NCBI RefSeq assembly: GCF_013375555.1 | Contig: NZ_JABXWB010000004.1 | Coordinates: 1-64,000, forward strand | Direction of reading: 5' to 3' | Source of the DNA: Sphingobium sp. EM0848 | GTDB lineage: Bacteria > Pseudomonadota > Alphaproteobacteria > Sphingomonadales > Sphingomonadaceae | Length of the DNA: 64,000 nucleotides | The notes under the pieces: model-generated | Databases searched by the model: none | Told to the model about the DNA's origin: nothing | Seen by the model: only the letters and a program-made list of their open reading frames with translations | Translations under genes and position numbers: made by a program | Shown: positions 45,403 to 53,411 of the stretch, piece after piece | How the letters are laid out: each line of letters starts with the position of its first letter | Numbering within the stretch: the first letter of the stretch is position 1

Positions 45403-45723
45403 ATGACGTCCGTACCGACAGATTATGATTCCGCCCGTGCGGCGCTGACACGGCTTATCCCGCTCGCCATGGGCGACACCGGGCAGGCGCGCCGCGTCGC
45501 GAACTTTCTGATGGCCTGGTGGAATGGCCCGGAGCTTGGTCATTTCGAGATCGCCGACATGTTCGGCCTCGACATCGACGTGGCAAACGACATCACGAGC
45601 GTGATCGGCTTTCTCGGCCAGAACGACCGCGGCGCCGTCTATATCGACGGTCTCGGTTTCGCCGAAGAGATGCAGGATGTCATTGCCCTGTGGCGGCCAT
45701 CGGCAAGCGCTCCCCAGACTTGA
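45403..45723 (+). CDS. Conserved hypothetical protein, DUF7673-like
   Basis: This 106-residue protein begins at ATG after the SD GGAGAA. The core ALTRLIPLAMGDTGQARRVA and NFLMAWWNGPELGHFEIADM resembles small plasmid proteins now grouped as DUF7673; the match is from memory. No catalytic residues are evident. Confidence 0.6.
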   Translation: MTSVPTDYDSARAALTRLIPLAMGDTGQARRVANFLMAWWNGPELGHFEIADMFGLDIDVANDITSVIGFLGQNDRGAVYIDGLGFAEEMQDVIALWRPSASAPQT

Positions 45724-45886
45724 CACGCATCGCGTGATTGCGAGGCCCTGAAGTACCCGACGGCGCCGAAGTGGCGCGTCGGAGCGGCGCTGGCGCGCCT
45801 TACTCGGCCGAACGGCCGAGGAGAGGAGCGGGTGAGAGAAGGTGTTCGGACAAGGGGTTCGAGCGCACTTTCTCAGGAGACTTCCC

Positions 45887-46399
45887 ATGAACATCGGCAC
45901 CATCACCCAGAACGCCAGCGGCACCTACACCGGCAAAATCTCGACGCTCACGGTCGCGATCGTCATCGCCCTTCGCACCGTCCATTCCGCCAATCCGCGT
46001 GCGCCCAAGTTCGAGATCCTCGCGCTCTCGGCGGCACGCCAGTGGGTCCAGGTCGGCTCACTGTTCGAGCTGGCGTCCAATGCGACCGGCGAAATGTTCC
46101 TCAACGGCAAGATCGAGGATCCCAGCCTCGACAAGCCGCTCTACATCTCGGCGTTCCGTCAGGACGACGGCTCGTACAACATCGTCTGGTCGCGTCCCAA
46201 CCGCCGCCGCGATGCGCCGACCGACACCGCCCCGGCCGACGACAGCCTGCCGCCGCTGCCCGGTGCGGACGAGCCGGCCAAGCCGAACGGCCTCGCCGGT
46301 ACGGATGGCCTGGGTGAATCCTCGGCCGAGGGCGCGTTCGGCGGCGAGCCCGCGCAGGGCAATGGCCGCCGTCGCCGCACGCCCGAGATGGCCGACTGA
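45887..46399 (+). CDS. DUF736 family protein
   Basis: This 170-residue protein starts MNIGTITQNASGTYTGKIST, the DUF736 signature, followed by the beta-rich FEILALSAARQWVQVGSLFE. The C-terminal third is a low-complexity acidic and glycine-rich tail longer than in most members. ATG at 45887 follows TCAGGAGAC; an upstream in-frame ATG is less likely. DUF736 genes are typical of alphaproteobacterial plasmids near transfer genes; the function is unknown. Confidence 0.88.
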   Translation: MNIGTITQNASGTYTGKISTLTVAIVIALRTVHSANPRAPKFEILALSAARQWVQVGSLFELASNATGEMFLNGKIEDPSLDKPLYISAFRQDDGSYNIVWSRPNRRRDAPTDTAPADDSLPPLPGADEPAKPNGLAGTDGLGESSAEGAFGGEPAQGNGRRRRTPEMAD

Positions 46400-46542
46400 C
46401 GATCCTCTCTCCCTGCCGCGCGCGTCCCTCCGGCGCGCGGCAACCCCGCAGGGCTCGTTTGCCTCACGGCAAGCGGGCCCTGCCTTCGTTTCCCTGTGAC
46501 CGTGTCCTCAGCTATCGTCCTCGCGCGCGCGACAGAGAGGAC

Positions 46543-46576
46543 TTGAAATTTATCCGGAAACTCCGTACTTTCCGGA
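46543..46576 (+). promoter_or_regulatory. Toxin-antitoxin promoter and operator
   Basis: TTGAAA (46543-46548) and TACTTT (46566-46571), 17 bp apart, form a candidate sigma-70 promoter. It is overlapped by the inverted repeat TCCGGAAA/TTTCCGGA (46553-46576, 8-base spacer), a likely antitoxin binding site. The SD AGGAGA follows. Confidence 0.7.
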
Positions 46577-46589
46577 CAGGAGAATCACC

Positions 46590-46850
46590 ATGCCCCAGAC
46601 TGTCAGTTCCGTTGAGGCGTCAAAGGCCTTCGGCCGCATCAGCCGCCAGGCGCTGGTTGCGCCCCTTACCATCACGCATCATGGCCACGATAGCCTCGTG
46701 TTGATGTCGGCCGCCGAATATCAGCGGCTCAAGCGGCGCGATCGCGAGGTCTTCACGTTGACTGACGTGCCGGAGGAAATCGTGGAGGGGGTTCGAGCGG
46801 CGCGAGCGCCGGCAGAAGCCGCTGCCTTCGATCACGAGGTCGAGTCCTGA
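46590..46850 (+). CDS. Phd/YefM-type antitoxin
   Basis: This 86-residue protein has the Phd/YefM layout: an N-terminal DNA-binding part (SSVEASKAFGRISRQAL, VLMSAAEYQRLKRRD) and a C-terminal acidic segment that would neutralise the toxin. It is the first gene of the pair, with the inverted-repeat operator in its promoter, as for autoregulated antitoxins. The toxin gene starts 3 bases after its stop. Confidence 0.85.
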   Translation: MPQTVSSVEASKAFGRISRQALVAPLTITHHGHDSLVLMSAAEYQRLKRRDREVFTLTDVPEEIVEGVRAARAPAEAAAFDHEVES

Positions 46851-46853
46851 CGA

Positions 46854-47291
46854 GTGCAAATTCCCGATCCAGTTCCCGGCCTCGTAATTCGCTACTCGTA
46901 TCTCTGGAGCCATGAAGCAAAGGCAGGTCACGAAGAAGGCAGCAAAGACCGTCCCTGCGCCGTGCTGCTCGCGACGACAAATAAGGCAGGCGCCAAGATG
47001 GTCACCATCCTGCCAGTGACCCATACGCCGCCGTCCGACACGAGCCTTGCCGTTGAAATTCCGCACGCGACGAAGGTTCGTCTCGGGCTCGATGATGATC
47101 GCTCGTGGGTCGTCCTCACGGAGCTCAACTATTTTCAATGGCCCGGGCCCGATCTTCGGACGGTGCCCGGCGATCCATTGGGCGAGGTTGCATACGGTCA
47201 GCTTCCAACCGCCTTCTACGAAACCATCCGCACCCGCTGGCTCGCCGCCTACGACGCCGGCAAGGTCACGCAGGTCAAGCGTACCTCCTGA
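46854..47291 (+). CDS. PemK/MazF-like growth inhibitor toxin
   Basis: This 145-residue protein begins at GTG and reads PGLVIRYSYLWSHEAKAGHE, DRPCAVLLATT, MVTILPVTHTPP and SWVVLTELNYFQWPGPDL. This fits the beta-barrel PemK-like plasmid maintenance toxins, which cleave RNA. It is placed 3 bases after the antitoxin, and the pair should stabilise the plasmid. RNase activity is inferred. Confidence 0.75.
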   Translation: MQIPDPVPGLVIRYSYLWSHEAKAGHEEGSKDRPCAVLLATTNKAGAKMVTILPVTHTPPSDTSLAVEIPHATKVRLGLDDDRSWVVLTELNYFQWPGPDLRTVPGDPLGEVAYGQLPTAFYETIRTRWLAAYDAGKVTQVKRTS

Positions 47292-47356
47292 CCAGTATCG
47301 GCCGCGCCCGCATTTGCCACGCGGCGCGGATCATCGCGACTTCGGAGTGAGAACAC

Positions 47357-47548
47357 ATGGGAACGAACCAGCGGCACGGCAATCGGGCGGTGAGCACGGC
47401 CGAGACCTTGAGCGACAAGCAGCGGGCCGATCTCGCGGGCGCGCGACCTACGGACGAAGAGATCGCCGCCGACCGATGGGCTGATGAGCATGATACCGCG
47501 CGCGAAAGGTCCCGCCGCGCGAAACTCCGTCTGCCATTTCGCGCCTGA
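47357..47548 (+). CDS. Small hypothetical protein
   Basis: This 63-residue charged protein (MGTNQRHGNRAVSTAETLSD) has GGAGTGAGAAC in front of its ATG. It has no recognised domain and no membrane segment. Short length makes the call tentative. Confidence 0.45.
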   Translation: MGTNQRHGNRAVSTAETLSDKQRADLAGARPTDEEIAADRWADEHDTARERSRRAKLRLPFRA

Positions 47549-47947
47549 GGCCGCCGAGGCCGAGCAATACGAGGCTCTGCCCTCAATCCCGATCGCTGCG
47601 TCTAGCGGGCCTCGCCGAACGGGCTTGCCCGTCACCGATTGCTGAGCACGAACTCCTGAGGGCGCTCCGCCGCCGGCGCCGGGGTCAAGAGCAGCGCGCC
47701 GCGCGATCGTCCATCGGGTAGAGCCCCGCCGCGGCCAGCAGCCTTCCTTCGCCTGTTCCTGACACCTGCGGCGAGACGAAGACGTCCCGCAACCCCATCC
47801 GGTCGCCCGTGTTGCCGCTTCGCGGCTGCCCGCGCCAACTCCCTCCAGGGGTTCCCCTCCGCTGACGCTACGGTGCGGACCCTCTCCGCACGCCGCTCTT
47901 CGGTGTCACCGGCGGGAAGGCCGCTGGACCCAACGAGGAGCACTACA
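47549..47947. other. Intergenic stretch before ssb
   Basis: About 400 bp with no supported gene. It holds a short hairpin ACGGGC/GCCCGT near 47620-47633. The final part (TTCCCCTCCGCTGACGCTAC) resembles degenerate sequences in other gaps of this plasmid. Confidence 0.45.
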
Positions 47948-48268
47948 ATGAACAACGTCAATCTCGCCGGCCGCGTCGCCAAGGACCCCGAGACCCGCGG
48001 CGCCGTCACCACCCTCATTGTCGCGACCGATCGCGTGAAGCTCAGGGACGGCAAGACCTATGTCGACGACGCCACCGGCTACACCGCCAAAGAGACAGAG
48101 TTCCACAAGGTCACCTGCTTCAACGGCCTCGGCAAGGCCGGCGCCTCGCGCAAGAAGGGCGATGTCGTCGCCATCACCGGCCGGCTGCACTATTCGAGTT
48201 GGGAGGATCGCGACGGAGTCACCCGGTACGGCTGCGAGATCATCGCCGACAAGATCGACTTCTTCTGA
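47948..48268 (+). CDS. ssb: Single-stranded DNA-binding protein (plasmid type)
   Basis: This 106-residue OB-fold protein (MNNVNLAGRVAKDPETRGAV, TEFHKVTCFNGLGKAG, KKGDVVAITGRLHYSSWEDR) belongs to the SSB family. The acidic C-terminal tail of chromosomal SSB is replaced by IIADKIDFF, as in short plasmid versions. It would coat ssDNA during transfer or replication. An SD-like ACGAGGAG precedes the ATG. Confidence 0.92.
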   Translation: MNNVNLAGRVAKDPETRGAVTTLIVATDRVKLRDGKTYVDDATGYTAKETEFHKVTCFNGLGKAGASRKKGDVVAITGRLHYSSWEDRDGVTRYGCEIIADKIDFF

Positions 48269-48300
48269 CCCGGTAGAGCGGCGCCTGCGGGCGCCGCCCT

Positions 48301-48657
48301 TCAGCTCAACTGGCCCGGGAAGTTCGCGCGTCGCCCCGTCTCGAGGTTGTGGACCATGTTCTCGACGCCGATCGCGTAGAACTCGCCGACATGGAAGCTC
48401 GCCCCATCCCGGAGCTTCCACTCCTGATCGGTGACGACCTTGATCACGCTGTTCACCAGCGCGATCACGTCCTGCTCCGCCAGCGGATAGAGGATCGGCT
48501 CGATCTGCCACAGGCGGTCGCCATGAATATCACGTTGCCGCAGGAGCTGCTGATAGACGGCGAGTTTCGCCACCAGCCCCGGTGGCTCATTGCCATGCAA
48601 CAGTGCAGCATATCGCGATAGACGCTCCTCATAGTTCGCCTGAATCTGGGCCTTCAC
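48301..48657 (-). CDS. Hypothetical protein
   Basis: This 118-residue protein starts at GTG (MKAQIQANYEERLSRYAALL) after AAGGA. It is helical and soluble, with DVIALVNSVIKVVTDQEWKL, and no family is recognised. It converges with ssb. Confidence 0.6.
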   Translation of the reverse strand: MKAQIQANYEERLSRYAALLHGNEPPGLVAKLAVYQQLLRQRDIHGDRLWQIEPILYPLAEQDVIALVNSVIKVVTDQEWKLRDGASFHVGEFYAIGVENMVHNLETGRRANFPGQLS

Positions 48658-49169
48658 TCTTCATTCCTTCAACATTGCCTGCGGCGTCGGTGCTCGATCA
48701 TTTGGCGCATCCCGGCCCTTCGACAGGCTCAGGCCGGGACCGGCGCTCTACTCGCCTGCGGCTCCCGGAGCCACGGCCTTGCCGCGTCTCCGCCCTGCCG
48801 GGTTACGATCACCTTGCGGGGGTGATGGGGAGGGGGTTTCTCCTGGGACAGTATGGAGCGATTTGCTGTTAACCCGGCCGCCGCGCGGCCGGGGCAAATC
48901 CAATTCTCTCTCTAACATCTCGGTATCAGACAAGCTTCATCGCCGTAGTGTGATGTGCCTTGGGGGGCTTTCTCAAGGATGCGCGGTCCCCCCAATTTTC
49001 CCGGGACCGTCGCTGCGCTCTGGCCCCAAGAAAATCGGTTCCCCCACGCCCCGCCGAGGCGGCGCGGGGACTTGTCCCCGCGTCCCTGACAAAGCCCCGT
49101 CGGCCCATCCGATGAGATTTCATCTTTCATCCAATCCCGGATGAGAGATCGACTTGTTCGGAGGCTTTT
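48658..49169. other. Intergenic stretch with degenerate repeats
   Basis: About 510 bp without a supported gene. It contains hairpins (CGGTCCC/GGGACCG near 48987-49013), a purine block GGGGAGGGGG near 48827, and sequence resembling that at 52640-52680 and 51784-51810. It may hold the promoter of the DUF2493 gene. Confidence 0.45.
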
Positions 49170-50144
49170 ATGACTTCTTTCAACAATTTCGCCGACCTTG
49201 CCAGCTTCGTCGCCGCGTCGCGTGAAAATGACGGACTGACCCAGACCTACGAGGGCGCGTTCATCGAACATAGCGAGATGGCCAAGCTCAGCATCGTCGA
49301 AGCGCCCGAAGCACTTGACATGCCCGATCCCGAGCAGGTGCGGGCCGCCACCGAGATGATGATGCAGACCATGTTCGACGTGCTGCGCGACACCCGCATG
49401 GAGCCGTTTGCGGCCGATCTGGCGTGGGGTTTCGCCAACAGCTTCCATGTCGTGGCGAAGCGTATCGAGGGCCGCGAGGATGACGCCGCCAAGAAGCTCG
49501 GCGATCTCGCACGCAGCTATGATCCGTCCGAGATCTACGCGACCGAACTCGAAGACACCCAGCTCCTCTGCCAGACCCTCCAGGGTTGCCGCGAGGCGAT
49601 GGAATGCATGCGCGACCATGCCGCCGAGGTCTATCGGGTCGAAACCGGCAAGCCCTTCTCGCCGGTGCGGGGAAGCCGGGTTTCCAGCGCGCTTACCGCA
49701 TCGATGATCGAGGCCCGCGACTATCTTGCCTCGAAAGCCCGGGAGCGCCGCGAGCAGTTCGCCCCCGAAGGCCCGGTCGTGGCGTTCTCCGGTGGTCAGG
49801 TGTGGGAGGACGTGGACCTGCTCTGGAACGGTCTCGACAGCATCAAGGCACGCATCCCGGAGATGATCCTCGCGACCACCGCGCAAGCGAAGGGCTGCGA
49901 TGCCGTGGCGCACGCATGGGCGGCATCGCGCGGCGTCAAGGTCATCCAGTTCCGCCTCGATCGCAGTCAGGGCAACCGCGCCGCCTTCGTCCGCAATGAC
50001 CGCATTCTCGGTCTCAAGCCGGTGGAAGCCGTCATCTGCGAAGGCTCGGGCATCCAGCAGAACCTCGCCCAGAAGCTGCGGCAGGCGGGGGTGCCGCTGC
50101 ACATCGTCCGCCTCGCGCACCAGCGCACCCAGCGCAGCGCGTGA
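49170..50144 (+). CDS. DUF2493 (SLOG/YspA-like) protein
   Basis: This 324-residue protein has a C-terminal Rossmann-like DUF2493 domain from about residue 205 (GPVVAFSGGQVWEDVDLLWN, MILATTAQAKGCDAVAHAWA, EAVICEGSGIQQNLAQKLRQ), related to SLOG nucleotide-binding proteins. The helical N-terminal half is specific to the plasmid version. A clear SD (CGGAGGC) precedes the ATG. A rho-independent terminator follows. Ligand and role are unknown. Confidence 0.88.
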   Translation: MTSFNNFADLASFVAASRENDGLTQTYEGAFIEHSEMAKLSIVEAPEALDMPDPEQVRAATEMMMQTMFDVLRDTRMEPFAADLAWGFANSFHVVAKRIEGREDDAAKKLGDLARSYDPSEIYATELEDTQLLCQTLQGCREAMECMRDHAAEVYRVETGKPFSPVRGSRVSSALTASMIEARDYLASKARERREQFAPEGPVVAFSGGQVWEDVDLLWNGLDSIKARIPEMILATTAQAKGCDAVAHAWAASRGVKVIQFRLDRSQGNRAAFVRNDRILGLKPVEAVICEGSGIQQNLAQKLRQAGVPLHIVRLAHQRTQRSA

Positions 50145-50154
50145 GTGCTCGCTT

Positions 50155-50194
50155 GGAGGGGCTCCGGCTTCGGCCGGGGCCTCTCCATCTTTTT
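50155..50194 (+). terminator. Rho-independent terminator after the DUF2493 gene
   Basis: Arms GGAGGGGCTCCGGC and GCCGGGGCCTCTCC (50155-50168, 50173-50186) around a TTCG loop, followed by ATCTTTTT. Confidence 0.85.
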
Positions 50195-50310
50195 CTGCGT
50201 GGACATGCGGCGCTCAGGGGCATCGAGCCCCTTCGCGCCGCGGGGGACTGAGCGCTGGCGCGCTCGCGCAATGGCCACCATTCGCACTGACTTCGCCCCG
50301 CCAGGCGGCC

Positions 50311-50355
50311 AGAGGGGAGAAGGGACGGGTGCTGCGTTCAGCAAGGGAGGACGAG
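50311..50355 (+). promoter_or_regulatory. Purine-rich leader with hairpin
   Basis: AGAGGGGAGAAGGGACGGG is followed by a hairpin TGCTG/CAGCA and the SD GGGAGG before the ATG at 50356. Confidence 0.45.
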
Positions 50356-50934
50356 ATGTCCATTGTGTTTCGCATCACCACATCGGCCGACCATCAGGAA
50401 CGCCAGACCGCCGTCATCAACGCCCGCCAGCTCGCCGCCTTCCGGGAATTTCTGCGCGGCCAAGGCGAGCGTCTCGACATGACCCTGCTGGATCCAGATT
50501 TCGCGGAGGACGACTATCTCTCCTATCGGTTCGAGGCGCGTGTCTGCCCGCTGGCGCTCGCCAGCATCGCACGCATCTTCGACTATCAGACCGATGTCAT
50601 CACGGTGCTGGATGAGGCCCAGTTTCGCGGCCGCCGGGTCAGCGTCTATCGCGAGGGCGACACTGGCCCGATCACCCTGTCGGTCGGGCTGACCTCCGAT
50701 CTCGGCCTCGAACTCGATCTGGCCTATCAGAATGCGTTCCCGCTGCTCGAAGGGCTTGGACTGCGACCGGAGAGCGTCGGCGAAATCCCGGTCGACAATG
50801 TCCGTGCCCGCCTCGCTGATCCCGCGATCCGGCGCAGCGTCGAAGCGCAGGGTGCAGCCCCATACCTGTCCCGGCTCGACCGCCTGATCGCGACCGGAGA
50901 TCTTGACGACAGTTCCCGTCTGGAATGGGCATAG
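50356..50934 (+). CDS. Hypothetical protein
   Basis: This 192-residue acidic soluble protein (MSIVFRITTSADHQERQTAV, then FRFEARVC-type beta strands and LYLDLAYQ-like helices) starts after AAGGGAGGACGAG. It has no recognised domain. The C-terminal part YLSRLDRLIATGDLDDSSRL is helical. The purine-rich leader groups it with other backbone genes. Confidence 0.65.
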   Translation: MSIVFRITTSADHQERQTAVINARQLAAFREFLRGQGERLDMTLLDPDFAEDDYLSYRFEARVCPLALASIARIFDYQTDVITVLDEAQFRGRRVSVYREGDTGPITLSVGLTSDLGLELDLAYQNAFPLLEGLGLRPESVGEIPVDNVRARLADPAIRRSVEAQGAAPYLSRLDRLIATGDLDDSSRLEWA

Positions 50935-51006
50935 CCTCCGCCCGGACCAGACGTCGCGAAGGGGCGCGTCGCCGCGCGCGGCGCGCCCCGCAATGCCGCT
51001 GCGAGC

Positions 51007-51171
51007 CTATGCCGCGACCGGCGTTCGCGGTGTCAGCAGGGTATCGATCGCGCGCTGCAATTGGTCGGCGGCATCGACATCGTTTGTCGCCGCCAGATAC
51101 TCTTTGGCCTGCCGCATCAATGCCAGCGCAAGCGCCCGTGTCACCGTCGGGTCCGTCTCCGAGAGGTCCAT
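51007..51171 (-). CDS. Small hypothetical protein
   Basis: This 54-residue protein (MDLSETDPTVTRALALALMR, then QAKEYLAATNDVDAADQLQR) is helical and alanine-rich. The ATG at 51171 follows a GAGGTAGCG stretch; longer in-frame starts run through less convincing sequence. Not recognised. Confidence 0.5.
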   Translation of the reverse strand: MDLSETDPTVTRALALALMRQAKEYLAATNDVDAADQLQRAIDTLLTPRTPVAA

Positions 51172-51367
51172 ATCGCTACCTCGAGCGCGGTCCATCCTCG
51201 CGAGCTTCCGGGCCGTCGCTCCTCCCCGGAGAGCTCCCGCGCCGTGCGCGGGAGCCGGGGCTGGTAACACGTCGAGACATGCGCCTACGCTTTTAGTGCC
51301 AAGGCACCTGGACATGTGCGCAGGCACCCCGGCGTGAGATCACACCGAGCTGCCTTTCTCGACGGGA

Positions 51368-51559
51368 TTACCAGTCCCGGCGCCGCAGCCTTCGCAGCGC
51401 AATCCGGCGCCTAACACAGACCTCCTGTGACACCAAGGCGAAGTCGTTTCGGCCCTGTCCAGCACCCTCCCGGATCAGTGGATTGTCCATCCGCTCCGCC
51501 CGCTGGCCGAGATCGGTGAAGGGTCCGTGCACGCCGTTCTCATAATTCGCAAAAGCCAT
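51368..51559 (-). CDS. Possible small protein
   Basis: A 63-residue frame beginning MAFANYENGVHGPFTDLGQR and ending in a basic tail. No clear ribosome binding site and no recognised family, so it may not be real. Confidence 0.3.
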   Translation of the reverse strand: MAFANYENGVHGPFTDLGQRAERMDNPLIREGAGQGRNDFALVSQEVCVRRRIALRRLRRRDW

Positions 51560-51577
51560 GATGGGGCGGCGTTTCAT

Positions 51578-51902
51578 CGTGACGACACCGGCTCGCTCGC
51601 GTGCCGCACGGACCCGTCGGTCCGCGCGCCGCTACGCCTTGCCGGAGGCGCTTCCCCGAGAGGAAAAATCTCTCACAGTCTTCCCATTCTGTCGGGCGGA
51701 CGAGACCGTCTCAAGCCCGGCGGGGCCCCACCATTTTCTTCGGCGGATCGGGCGCTGCGCATCAATCTCGAACGACGGTGGCCGCCGAAGAAAATCGTGA
51801 CCCCCACCGCCGCTTTGCGGTCGCCGGCAAGCCGGCGAGGCCTGACACGGTCCCGCCCGCCCGACGCCATTCCCCTGTCATTCAAGACGACAGGAGACGA
51901 AC
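51578..51902. other. Intergenic stretch with inverted repeat
   Basis: No supported gene. TTTTCTTCGGCGG (51734-51746) and CCGCCGAAGAAAA (51782-51794) form perfect 13-base arms around a 35-bp spacer. The following AAAATCGTGACCCCCA resembles sequence near 49030. Confidence 0.5.
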
Positions 51903-52130
51903 ATGCAGACGATCACGAACATCGCCGCCGCCGATCAGCACGCCGCCTACTTCGCCGCCGTCGCCAATGCCGAGCGCCGCGCGATGCACAGCTACTTCGA
52001 CCAGCATGTGGTCGAGGACGATGAGCTGGGGTTCCTCGCCATTGACGAGGGCGACTACGGCGCGCTCGGACAGGCGATGATCGACCGGATCGTCTACACC
52101 GCGCCGGGCGGCATCATCGACGAATTCTGA
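51903..52130 (+). CDS. Small hypothetical protein
   Basis: This 75-residue acidic protein (MQTITNIAAADQHAAYFAAV, ending APGGIIDEF) has a good SD (ACAGGAGACG) and is followed 5 bp later by a strong terminator, which supports it as a real gene. No family is recognised. Confidence 0.65.
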   Translation: MQTITNIAAADQHAAYFAAVANAERRAMHSYFDQHVVEDDELGFLAIDEGDYGALGQAMIDRIVYTAPGGIIDEF

Positions 52131-52135
52131 ACGAT

Positions 52136-52167
52136 AGGGGAGGGGCTGCGGCCTCTCCCCTTTTTTT
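52136..52167 (+). terminator. Rho-independent terminator
   Basis: AGGGGAGGGGC and GCCTCTCCCCT around TGCG, followed by six or more T (52136-52167). Confidence 0.88.
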
Positions 52168-52243
52168 GCTGGGAGAGGAACGGTCACGGGGGGCATCGAG
52201 CCCCCCATGACCGTGCCGCGGCGTTGCCGCGGCGGGGGATGAT

Positions 52244-52462
52244 TCAGGCCTTGAGCCGCTTTTCGACTTCCTCGAAACCCAGTGTCTTGATGCGGGCCGT
52301 CAGATCGGCGAGCCGCTTAGGTTCAAGCTTCAGCAGTCCGGATTTCTCGATCGTCGCGATCGCCTGCTCGCGCTCTTTCTCTTCGAGCTTCCTGCGCCGC
52401 TCTTCCAGCCGGCGCTGATCCTCTTCGAGAGCCTGTCTCTCCTGTTCCAGTGTCTTTGCCAT
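52244..52462 (-). CDS. Small coiled-coil protein, possible mobilisation accessory
   Basis: This 72-residue protein begins MAKTLEQERQALEEDQRRLE and continues as a nearly uninterrupted charged coiled coil (residues 4-40), ending LTARIKTLGFEEVEKRLKA. It recalls the small TraC/TraD accessory proteins of alphaproteobacterial mobilisation systems, but this is not certain. It is divergent from the transfer genes and flanks the candidate oriT. Confidence 0.6.
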   Translation of the reverse strand: MAKTLEQERQALEEDQRRLEERRRKLEEKEREQAIATIEKSGLLKLEPKRLADLTARIKTLGFEEVEKRLKA

Positions 52463-53043
52463 AGGTGCCTCTTGTGAAGGCTAATCGGGCTATGAACTGG
52501 CTGAACATAGCGCTGGTTGGTGAGGGCAGGAAGAAGAAGATTCATGGGGCTGGGCGCATCGGGCCTGCGCCCGACGACGGCTCTATTCGCTAGGGCTCCC
52601 GATGCCCTTCAGGCAACGAGAGCCCAACCTCACGGAGCCAAGGCATGCGCCTTGTCTCCGCCCTTCGGGTCACGATCCTCGCCTTTCCAACGCGGCCCTT
52701 TGGCCGACGTTGATGCTGCGCATCGGGGCTTTTCGCGCCCTGATCGGATCGGTGACACCGGCCTCGCGCGTTCCGCCTCACGGCGGCGCGTACCTCGCCG
52801 GTCCCGGCAACCGGCTCCTCTCCGACGACATCGTAACAGGCCCAGGGACAGGGGATCGGGCTCTTGGGATTAGCACACCCTACGCACCTGAAGGTGCATG
52901 AGTTCCGTTGTTTCACAACGGGTTAGCGCGGAAGGAAAGGAGACTACGTTGTAGTACGAGCTGGTGGGCGGGCAAAAACGGCGGAAATCAGCCATTCGCG
53001 CGTAGTCTGTGAGACTACGGCCTGCTGGTCCATGACGATCAAC
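52463..53043. other. oriT: Intergenic region between coiled-coil gene and transfer genes, candidate oriT
   Basis: About 580 bp without a supported gene. CGTAGTCT and AGACTACG form a perfect 8-bp hairpin with loop GTG at 53001-53019, and another AGACTACG lies at 52941-52948 followed by GTAGT. The position between a small coiled-coil protein and the relaxosome-type genes, in a system with a MobF relaxase that recognises a hairpin next to its nick site, makes this a candidate transfer origin. No nick site is identified. Confidence 0.45.
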
Positions 53044-53072
53044 TTGCCGGAACCGGGCCGCTCGGCTATAAA
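53044..53072 (+). promoter_or_regulatory. Candidate promoter of the transfer gene cluster
   Basis: TTGCCG and TATAAA, separated by 17 bp, lie about 50 bp upstream of the ribbon-helix-helix-like gene. Confidence 0.55.
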
Positions 53073-53120
53073 TAGAGCCATTCTTCAGTCCCCACCAGCC
53101 TCCCTGCTAGGAGGTTGGTC

Positions 53121-53411
53121 TTGGCTACCAGTTACCGGCATTACAACGTCCGCCTGGAGCGCGCCCAATGGGACCGCCTCAGCGTGATCGCCGCCGAACA
53201 GAAATTGAGCGTCGCCGACGTCATCCGGTCGGCCCTCAATGTCTTCCTTTCATCCTCCGACGTGCTGACCGCGAGCCAGCGCCGCCTGGCCCGGATCAGC
53301 GAGTTCCAGCAGCTCGTGCTCGACGTCATTCTGCGCGAGCAATATCCTGAGCTTCGCGACCGCCTCGTTGCCGAAACCGACAAGCGCCTGGTGCAATATC
53401 ATGGCGCGTGA
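53121..53411 (+). CDS. Ribbon-helix-helix-like relaxosome accessory protein
   Basis: This 96-residue protein starts at a TTG six bases after AGGAGG. The N-terminus (YRHYNVRLERAQWDRLSVIA, then KLSVADVIRSALNVFL) has the strand-helix-helix pattern of Arc/MetJ/MobC-type proteins, and the rest is helical. It lies directly before the coupling protein and relaxase genes and overlaps the former, as accessory proteins that bind oriT (TrwA or TraY types) often do. The role is inferred from order. Confidence 0.65.
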   Translation: MATSYRHYNVRLERAQWDRLSVIAAEQKLSVADVIRSALNVFLSSSDVLTASQRRLARISEFQQLVLDVILREQYPELRDRLVAETDKRLVQYHGA

